Source: Bacteroidota bacterium
GTDB lineage: Bacteria > Bacteroidota > Bacteroidia > Bacteroidales > WCHB1-69
Reading direction: 5' to 3'
Assembly: GCA_009786185.1 (NCBI GenBank)
Contig: WQTS01000143.1
Location: 1 to 64,000 of the forward strand
DNA length: 64,000 nt
Each line of letters opens with the position of its first letter. Position 1 is the first letter of the stretch. Under the pieces are notes generated by a model. It was not told where the DNA came from. It did no database searches and saw only the letters and a list, made by a program, of their open reading frames with translations. The translations under genes and the position numbers were made by a program. Of this stretch, positions 57,243 through 64,000 are shown in pieces.

Positions 57243-57829
57243 ATGAAACAATTATCTGAAATTCAGCCTGAAACAATAGAAAGTTTGTGGGCATTTTTTC
57301 AGAATTCTATAAAAGAATCTGAGAAAAGATGGAAAAAATAGATGAAACCATGGAGTCTTGGTCTAATAACCACGGTTTTTTTGCGGAAGAGTATTTCATA
57401 AACTCTTTTGAAAACGGTAAACAAAATTTTTTTGGCGAAAAATTCGAAGAAATGATAGATCATGTCAAAGGGATTAAAAAAGGATTTGAAGATGAGTATG
57501 ATATTTTGCTCATTAATGGAAAATCTATAGGAATTGTAGAAATAAAATTTAAAGCTCACGAAAATGATGTACCTAAAATTTTAAGAAAGGCCCAAACTTT
57601 TAGAGTTAATTTTCCCGAATATAAAAATCATCAGGTCTATTTAAGATTAGCCACTATGGCATTTTATCCCGAATTAGAGCAAGAGTGTACAAAGGAAGGT
57701 ATTGCAATAGTTAAGCAAGTAGGAGACACGATCGCAATTAATGACAAACATTTAAAGTGTTTTAAAGATGAACTAATAAACGTAAAAAAACGTAACCCAA
57801 AATTCACAAATAAACTTCTTATCCTATAA
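57243..57829 (+). pseudogene. DUF3782/PD-(D/E)XK-nuclease-like gene, split by a -1 frameshift at an A6 tract (57243-57341 and 57329-57829)
   Basis: MKQLSEIQPETIESLWAFFQNSIKESEKRWKK* then IDETMESWSNNHGFFAEEYFINSFENGKQNFFGEKFEEM...EYDILLINGKSIGIVEIKFKAHENDVPKILRKAQTFRVNFP. Confidence 0.7.
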
Positions 57830-57900
57830 TTATTCTATTATTTTTGCCAAAGATTTTTTTCCATAGTATTACAAATTAAAACAATTTAAATCATTTATTT

Positions 57901-59628
57901 ATGAGAACGTTTACAACTTTAAAAACTATTTTAATGAGCGCTTTGCTGCTCTTTTTATTTGCTAATGTTTCCTTCGCTCAATGTGCCCTTTTCGAAGACT
58001 TTGAAAATATGAGTCAAAACTCTGCTTATGCAGGTAGAATTGTTACTACGTCAAGTGGCAGCTGGATGATTTTGGGATATTCTCAAATGGACGTCAACGA
58101 TAGATATTTTGGCGAGCGCTCTATTCGATTAAGAGCAAACAATTCTGACCCTGCTTCCGGTGCCATGACCATACCGGGAGAAAATACCGAAGGTGCCAAC
58201 GTTATTCAGATGCAATTCGATAAAACTAAAGGCATAGGCACCGTGAGTTTTTATTACGGTTCTTACAGCGGGCACAGCGGCGGCATAGTATCTGTTGAAT
58301 ACTCAACCGATGGAGGTGTTACTTGGATTAAACCGGACAACAACTCCGTAACCTCTCCGTTGTGGACAAGCGTAAACGCTATGCAAGAGTTTACTGTGAC
58401 TGTTAATGTACAAGGAAATGCAAGGATTAGAGTTATCAAATACAAACAATCTGGTACCCAAAATTCTGTTAATGTTGATGATATATGTGTAACTGACTAT
58501 ATTCCTGAAGGCTATGTTCAAGCTCCTTCTTTTAACCCTCCGAGCGGTACAACATTTATTAATCCAATTGAGGTAACGATAACATCTGAAACTCCTGGCG
58601 CTGTTATAAGATACACAACAAACGGAAGTGATCCAACCGAATCTTCGCCATTATACTCAAATCCTGTACCGATTTCTGTAACCACCACCCTAAAAGCCAA
58701 AGCATGGAAAGAGGGTGAAGAACCCAGTACTGTAAGTACAGCAGTTTATACTTCGTTAACAATAAATTCATTAGCTGAATTGCGTGCATTGGCGCCCGCA
58801 TATACCGGAGGGCAAAGCCACGGCTCTATGGTTTATAAATATACCGGAAATGCTGTGGTTACTCATATACAAGAGTTTAACAATGTGAAATATATTCAAG
58901 ACGGAAGCGCTGCGATTATGATTTTTGACAGAGATGGAATCATACAGGGAGGTATAGTTGCCGGCGATCAGCTTTCGAATATTATGGGCACGCTCTCCAA
59001 TTACTTTGGTATGCTACAAATTATTCCTACTCAAACATGCAGTGTAACAGGTTGGTGGCAAACCGTTCCTTACACCCTTATTACGGTGAATCAGTTAGAT
59101 GATGACCATAATAATCCGGTTCAAGCCAAAGTAATCAGACTTGAGAATGTAATGTTTACGCAAACCGGAAATTGGGATCGCGGCAAATATTACAATCTTA
59201 AACAAAATGGTATGGAGTATGACTCTGTAGTTTATACCGATAAATTTGAAGCCACTTATATTGGAACTCCACTTCCTACTATAGCTGTAGGCATTACCGG
59301 AGTTTGTAACTTTAAAGGCGCCACAGGTATTCAAACTAAAAACCGTATTGTGCCCATGGACGATGTGAGTGCTGTGAAAATTACGGATATTAACAAGTCT
59401 GCAATTAAATTAGCGCCTAATCCTGCAAACAGTTTTGTAAATATTATGATTGGCTCACCTATGAGGTTGGAAATGTATAGCTTGCTTGGAACGCTCATCA
59501 CTACTGAAACTTTGAGCGAAGGCAGTAATACAATCTCTGTATCTAATTATCCGTCCGGTGTGTATATGATGAAATTGATTGATACGAATACGGGGCAATC
59601 ATTTATACAAAAATTGGTGGTTAAATAA
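57901..59628 (+). CDS. Secreted protein with chitobiase C-terminal-like domain and T9SS sorting domain
   Basis: PSFNPPSGTTFINPIEVTITSETPGAVIRYTTNGSDPTESSPLYSNPVPISVTTTLKAKAWKEG; KLAPNPANSFVNIMI...GVYMMKLIDTNTGQSFIQKLVVK. Confidence 0.9.
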   Translation: MRTFTTLKTILMSALLLFLFANVSFAQCALFEDFENMSQNSAYAGRIVTTSSGSWMILGYSQMDVNDRYFGERSIRLRANNSDPASGAMTIPGENTEGANVIQMQFDKTKGIGTVSFYYGSYSGHSGGIVSVEYSTDGGVTWIKPDNNSVTSPLWTSVNAMQEFTVTVNVQGNARIRVIKYKQSGTQNSVNVDDICVTDYIPEGYVQAPSFNPPSGTTFINPIEVTITSETPGAVIRYTTNGSDPTESSPLYSNPVPISVTTTLKAKAWKEGEEPSTVSTAVYTSLTINSLAELRALAPAYTGGQSHGSMVYKYTGNAVVTHIQEFNNVKYIQDGSAAIMIFDRDGIIQGGIVAGDQLSNIMGTLSNYFGMLQIIPTQTCSVTGWWQTVPYTLITVNQLDDDHNNPVQAKVIRLENVMFTQTGNWDRGKYYNLKQNGMEYDSVVYTDKFEATYIGTPLPTIAVGITGVCNFKGATGIQTKNRIVPMDDVSAVKITDINKSAIKLAPNPANSFVNIMIGSPMRLEMYSLLGTLITTETLSEGSNTISVSNYPSGVYMMKLIDTNTGQSFIQKLVVK

Positions 59629-59637
59629 CACAATAAT

Positions 59638-59667
59638 TGTAGGGGTCGAAAATTTTCGACCCCTACA
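59638..59667. repeat. 30-nt perfect palindrome TGTAGGGGTCGAAAATTTTCGACCCCTACA
   Basis: Read directly; between the T9SS gene and miaA. Confidence 0.92.
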
Positions 59668-59674
59668 TTATATT

Positions 59675-60394
59675 ATGAAACCGATTATCACCATTTTAGG
59701 CCCAACCGCCACCGGAAAAACGCGCATTGCCGCATTGTTGGCAAAACAAATCGGTGCAGAAATCGTCAGTGCCGATTCTCGCCAAATTTATAGACGAATG
59801 GACATTGGCACCGGAAAAGATCTGAAGGATTATGCGATAGAGGGTGTAGAAATTCCGTATCATCTTATAGATGTGGAAGAACCGGGCGAGGTAAATACGG
59901 TGTTTAAATACCAAAAATTAGCTCAAGAGGCGATTCAGGATATTCAACAACGCAACAAACCGGTAATTTTGTGTGGCGGAAGCGGCATGTACATCGAAGC
60001 GTTGTTGCAAGGTTATCAGTCCACGCCCATTCCTTCTATTATTTTTGGAATAAAAGGCGATAGAGACGAAGTGCGGAGGCGCATTACCAAACGATTGAAA
60101 GAACGACTTGAAGATGGGATGATTGAAGAAGTGCAAGAGCTCATCAACGAAGGAGTATCCACCGAACAATTATATAAATACGGATTGGAATACCGCTATG
60201 TAATGCTGTACTTAACTCAGCATTTGGATTATAACACGATGTTTCAGAAGTTGAACACTGCCATACACCAATTTTCAAAACGCCAAATGACATGGTTTAG
60301 AAAGATGGAGCGTGCAGGCTTCGTAATTCACTGGTTGGACTTGGCTTGGAATGAAGAGGAAAAGATGCAGTATCTTTTTCTTAATATTCCTTAA
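59675..60394 (+). CDS. miaA: tRNA dimethylallyltransferase, shortened (insertion domain apparently absent)
   Basis: ITILGPTATGKTRIAALLAKQIGAEIVSADSRQIYRRMDIGTGK; FSKRQMTWFRKMERAGFVIHWLD; only about 239 aa. Confidence 0.85.
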   Translation: MKPIITILGPTATGKTRIAALLAKQIGAEIVSADSRQIYRRMDIGTGKDLKDYAIEGVEIPYHLIDVEEPGEVNTVFKYQKLAQEAIQDIQQRNKPVILCGGSGMYIEALLQGYQSTPIPSIIFGIKGDRDEVRRRITKRLKERLEDGMIEEVQELINEGVSTEQLYKYGLEYRYVMLYLTQHLDYNTMFQKLNTAIHQFSKRQMTWFRKMERAGFVIHWLDLAWNEEEKMQYLFLNIP

Positions 60395-60430
60395 TTTTTC
60401 TATTTTCGCCAATCTAAATTAAATAGCGCC

Positions 60431-61330
60431 ATGTTTAAAACTCCTATTTTATTAGTATTGTATAATCGTGTGGAAGATACACACAATTTGTTTCAAATTA
60501 TACGAAAAATAAAGCCGGAAAAACTTTATGTTGCCGCCGATGGCGCCAATAGAGCAATTCCGCTCGATTATCAACTGTGCTTGAAAACACGCTCGGTGAT
60601 TATGCCGGAATGGAAATGTGAAACAAAATTTTTGTTTCACGATGAACATATCGGAAAATCGAAAAATGTGCATCAAGCTATCTCTTGGATGTTTGAACAT
60701 GAAGAGGAAGGCATTGTTTTATTTGACGATACGATGCCCAACCTTGACTTCTTTCATTATTGCGAGCAATTATTGGAAAAATATCGCGATGTTCCTGAAG
60801 TTATGCATATTGGCGCTAATTATTTACGAAGAAAGAAAAAATACCTGAAAGATTCTTATCATTATTCGGCATATTCGTTCATTTGGGGCTTTGCTACATG
60901 GCGCAATACATGGCAAGGGTTTAACTTAGAGATGAAAAAAGCTCCCGAAGAGGTGTTCAAAGTAATTGATCAATATGTAAGCAACCCTATCGAAAAATTA
61001 TATTGTCATCGTATTTATAATACGTTGCGCAAGCATAACTTAGACTATTGGGAGTACCAGTACAACTTCCACATTTGGCATAACAATGGTTTGTGTGTTT
61101 CGCCTAATGTGAACTTGGTAACCAACGTGGGATTCAAAAAAAGAAAACGCCGTATCAGAAAATTAATGAAGGAAACAGCGCCCATATTGCCGATTCAACA
61201 TCCGGGAACTATTGAAAGAAACAAAAGAGCAGATAATTACATATTTAAAAAAGTGTACCTCAGAAGTTTATCAAGGGTTTTTGCCGATTGGTTCAATGAG
61301 GTAATTTTAAGACAAGAAAAAAAATTGTAA
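60431..61330 (+). CDS. Nucleotide-diphospho-sugar transferase / GT2-like
   Basis: PILLVLYNRVEDTHNLFQIIRKIKPEKLYVAADG; EEGIVLFDDTMPNLDFFHYCEQLL; WGFATWRNTWQGF. Confidence 0.7.
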   Translation: MFKTPILLVLYNRVEDTHNLFQIIRKIKPEKLYVAADGANRAIPLDYQLCLKTRSVIMPEWKCETKFLFHDEHIGKSKNVHQAISWMFEHEEEGIVLFDDTMPNLDFFHYCEQLLEKYRDVPEVMHIGANYLRRKKKYLKDSYHYSAYSFIWGFATWRNTWQGFNLEMKKAPEEVFKVIDQYVSNPIEKLYCHRIYNTLRKHNLDYWEYQYNFHIWHNNGLCVSPNVNLVTNVGFKKRKRRIRKLMKETAPILPIQHPGTIERNKRADNYIFKKVYLRSLSRVFADWFNEVILRQEKKL

Positions 61331-61334
61331 CATC

Positions 61335-61667
61335 ATGATAAACTTTGGCTTCCAAATCAATCAGGGACGTACTATTAATTTAGACATTGATCGTGTAGTA
61401 TTAAAACAATTGGAGGAAGCAGTGGCATCGTTCCGGCGCTGCATTCGTTGCGGAACTTGCACGGCAACTTGTTCGGCAGCACAATTTACCGATTTCAATA
61501 TTCGTAAAATTCACACCACGTTTCGCTCCGGAATGTACAAAGAGTTGGCAGATGCGCTAAAACCTTGTATGCTTTGCGGAAAATGTACATTAGTTTGCCC
61601 CCGTGACGTAAATCTTCGATCTTTGGTGGTTAATATGCGTAAAATTTTAAACGAAAACGATTTATAA
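61335..61667 (+). CDS. HdrC-like 4Fe-4S dicluster protein
   Basis: CIRCGTCTATCSAAQ; CMLCGKCTLVCPRDV. Confidence 0.9.
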   Translation: MINFGFQINQGRTINLDIDRVVLKQLEEAVASFRRCIRCGTCTATCSAAQFTDFNIRKIHTTFRSGMYKELADALKPCMLCGKCTLVCPRDVNLRSLVVNMRKILNENDL

Positions 61668-61671
61668 GATT

Positions 61672-63468
61672 ATGCCACAGTATTTCAATCCGTTTATTAT
61701 TCCGTTTTGTATTGGCGTTATCCTCTTATTTGGCATTTGTCTCTTCAAATGGATCAGATGGATAAAAAATTTTGATCGCTTACAACGCGCCATTCTGTTT
61801 AAAAATATCATCTCATGGAAATTCATTCCGGCAATATGGGAAATGATTACCGAAGCGCTTTTCCATCGGAAAGTTTTCAAACACAGATTTTTGTTAGGAT
61901 ATATGCACACCAGCATTGCGTTAGGCTGGTTTCTGCTTATTGTAGTGGGCGCTATTGAAACGAGTTTTGCCATAGGAGGAAAACACCCATTGTGGGTGCC
62001 CATATTTTTTAGATATTTTGGGAAAGAACTCCCTCATTTTGAAGGAGAAATGTTCTTCAATAATCTTATGGATTTGTTGCTTTGCATTGTACTATCCGGC
62101 GTCTTAATCGCTCTGTTCAAACGCATTTATTCCCGAATTGTGGGTATGAAAAAAGCAGCCAAGCATGTTATTTTTGACAAATTCGCCATGATTTCACTTT
62201 GGCTTATTTTTCCATTACGTCTTATTGCAGAGAGTGTTACTGCAAGCAGATACCATAATGGCGGCTTTCTTACGAATAGTTTTGGAGAACTCATAAATTA
62301 CGTTTTTCCGACGGTAAGCAACAATACATTTTGGTATCTAGAAACCACTTGGTGGCTTTTTTACTCTTTGGCGCTCGCCGTTTTCTTTGTTTCGCTGCCG
62401 TTTTCCCGCTATATGCACATCCTTACCGAACCACTTTTAATCTATTTCAGAAAATTAGGCTTGCATGAAAATGATAAACCCACCGGTTTTACCAAATTTG
62501 AGCTGAGTGCATGCTCGCGCTGCGGAATTTGTATTGACAATTGTCCATTAAATAAAGAATTGAAACTTCCTGATGTGCAATCTATTTACTTGCTTCGCGA
62601 CCTCCGTTACAAAAGATTAAAAGAAGAAATTGCAAATAATTGTTTGCTGTGCGACAGATGTGTAACGGACTGCCCCGTTGGATTGGAGCTAACCAAAATT
62701 CGCCGGCAAACGCGCTATAAAAATGAACTAGATACGCAAGGAAATTATAAGTATGTAGATGCTATTCAGCCTTTTAATGCCATTGGAAGGGTGGCTTATT
62801 TTTCCGGATGTATGACACATTTAACGCCGGGAATTATAGAAGCCATAAAAAATATTTTTGAGGCTGCCGGACAAAAATACTGGCATATTGATGCCGAAAA
62901 AACGATATGTTGCGGACGCCCATTGTTACAGCAAGGATTTGAACAGCAGGCCACAGAATTGCGTCGTAAAAACACTGCGTTAATTCGCGAATCGAATGCT
63001 ACACTTTTAGTAACCTCATGTCCAATATGTTATCAATCGTTCAAAAAAGAGTATAAACTTAACATTCCGGTGGTTCATCATACCGAATATATTGAACAAT
63101 GTATTAAAGAGAATAAACTTTTCATAAAAAAACAAGATCTAAAGGTTGTTTATCATGACCCGTGTGAATTGGGCAGAGGTTGTAAAATATACAAAGCGCC
63201 GCGCAACGTATTAAAAAAGGTAGCGAACCTGATTTCCGGACGAAACGAAAAACAAAAAAGCTTCTGTTGCGGTTTTAATTTGGGGAACCTCGCTATTGAT
63301 AGTGAAGCCCAAAAGAAAATAAGAGATGCCGCATTGCACAATCTTTTGGAAAATAAACCTGACCTCATTGTCACCGCCTGCCCGATGTGCAAAAAAGCAT
63401 TTGCGTATAGTTCTGATTTTCAGGTAAAAGATGTGGCGGAAATTATTAACGAAAGTTTGGAAAATTAA
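61672..63468 (+). CDS. Membrane-anchored HdrB/GlpC-like CCG-domain Fe-S oxidoreductase
   Basis: N-terminal TM cluster; CSRCGICIDNCPL; CLLCDRCVTDCPV; TICCGRPLLQQG, SFCCGFNLGN CCG motifs. Confidence 0.9.
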   Translation: MPQYFNPFIIPFCIGVILLFGICLFKWIRWIKNFDRLQRAILFKNIISWKFIPAIWEMITEALFHRKVFKHRFLLGYMHTSIALGWFLLIVVGAIETSFAIGGKHPLWVPIFFRYFGKELPHFEGEMFFNNLMDLLLCIVLSGVLIALFKRIYSRIVGMKKAAKHVIFDKFAMISLWLIFPLRLIAESVTASRYHNGGFLTNSFGELINYVFPTVSNNTFWYLETTWWLFYSLALAVFFVSLPFSRYMHILTEPLLIYFRKLGLHENDKPTGFTKFELSACSRCGICIDNCPLNKELKLPDVQSIYLLRDLRYKRLKEEIANNCLLCDRCVTDCPVGLELTKIRRQTRYKNELDTQGNYKYVDAIQPFNAIGRVAYFSGCMTHLTPGIIEAIKNIFEAAGQKYWHIDAEKTICCGRPLLQQGFEQQATELRRKNTALIRESNATLLVTSCPICYQSFKKEYKLNIPVVHHTEYIEQCIKENKLFIKKQDLKVVYHDPCELGRGCKIYKAPRNVLKKVANLISGRNEKQKSFCCGFNLGNLAIDSEAQKKIRDAALHNLLENKPDLIVTACPMCKKAFAYSSDFQVKDVAEIINESLEN

Positions 63469-63572
63469 TTTTATATTTTTGCATCTGATTTTATTAACGA
63501 AAATTTATTGCGTATGACATGAACATAATGTGCTAACAAGCATAATACATATTAATATAGCGTTGCTATGTT

Positions 63573-63708
63573 CTTGCTTTCAGAAACTCGACATTTCAGA
63601 AACATTTTTTTTACAAGAATAAGCAGTAACGCTCGCAATTTTGTGGGCTTATTTCTTGTAAAAAAGGTAGTCGAGAACCTCTGAAAGCGGATTTAAGTCC
63701 GCTTTTCT
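63573..63708 (+). ncRNA. 6S-RNA-like / Bacteroidales-1-like structured RNA with intrinsic terminator
   Basis: CTTTCAGA-aa-CTCGAC (63577-63592) pairs GTCGAG...TCTGAAAG (63670-63687); TTACAAGAATAAGC (63611-63624) pairs GCTTATTTCTTGTAA (63647-63661); terminator AAGCGGA...TCCGCTT (63685-63704). Confidence 0.7.
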
Positions 63709-63764
63709 TATTTTATTAGATTTTAAAAATAACCAAAATATTTTATCCACCTAAAACAATTTTT

Positions 63765-63956
63765 ATGATTAGAAAATTTATTTTTTTACTATATTTCAGT
63801 TTGCCATTGTTTTGTATGGCACAAAACCCCTCACCTCGCGAATATTCTTATGATAATGCGGGCAACCGCACTTCTCGCACAGTGCTACCAATGCAAACGC
63901 CTCCATTAGCACCTCTACCGCCGGCAGAACCGGAGTATACGGCACTGAGCCACTAG
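63765..63956 (+). CDS. Small secreted protein with RHS-like YSYDNAGNRTSRTV motif (possibly frameshifted near the window end)
   Basis: Signal peptide MIRKFIFLLYFSLPLFCMAQ; YDNAGNRTSR; a second frame stays open to the window end after the TAG. Confidence 0.55.
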   Translation: MIRKFIFLLYFSLPLFCMAQNPSPREYSYDNAGNRTSRTVLPMQTPPLAPLPPAEPEYTALSH

Positions 63957-64000
63957 AAGCAGAGGAAGAGTTAGCGTCTCTAATGCTCCTACCGTCCCCA

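Noticed and set aside
57106-57294. 62-aa minus ORF MPTNFLLFQAEFQIIV...
   Set aside because: Antisense to the promoter cassette and repeat; shares GRLSRG(N/K)VIF with the 10241 ORF only because both read the repeated promoter in reverse
1-64000. tRNA, rRNA, tmRNA or CRISPR array
   Set aside because: No cloverleaf, conserved rRNA block or regularly spaced direct repeats with unique spacers recognised by eye; a tRNAscan/CRISPR finder run would be decisive

Overview
This is an AT-rich chromosomal window from a Bacteroidetes (Bacteroidales-like) genome. Supporting signs are TAnnTTTG-type promoters, T9SS cargo, GldH, a short RpoD and the operon content. Most of it is housekeeping: rplU (partial), rpoD, mscL, ilvA-type threonine dehydratase, rimM, argF-type OTCase, dnaG, tsaE, dnaE, pyrC, rlmB, pabB/pabC, uvrA, gldH, manA, miaA and HdrC/HdrB-like Fe-S proteins. 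Accessory content includes: (i) an ECF-sigma / putative anti-sigma / LPP20-like / transglutaminase-like / DUF4384-like / caspase-like operon (31491-37843), coupled to dnaE by an ATGA overlap, which is my best candidate for an under-described system; (ii) a PmeII-like type II restriction-modification pair; (iii) a fused NuoE-NuoF (HydC-HydB-like) flavin/Fe-S subunit split from its 2Fe-2S partner by an antisense ORF6N gene; (iv) several families of small repeats. Some repeats appear to be exapted as protein-coding sequence: 28-30 nt GTAGGGG palindromes (two in frame inside one gene), ACCGCNN heptamer tandems in two genes, and an inverted repeat supplying a signal peptide and a C-terminus. A 6S-RNA-like structured RNA lies near 63.57-63.71 kb. 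No rRNA, tRNA or CRISPR array was recognised. All family assignments come from reading protein motifs by eye; no database search was run.
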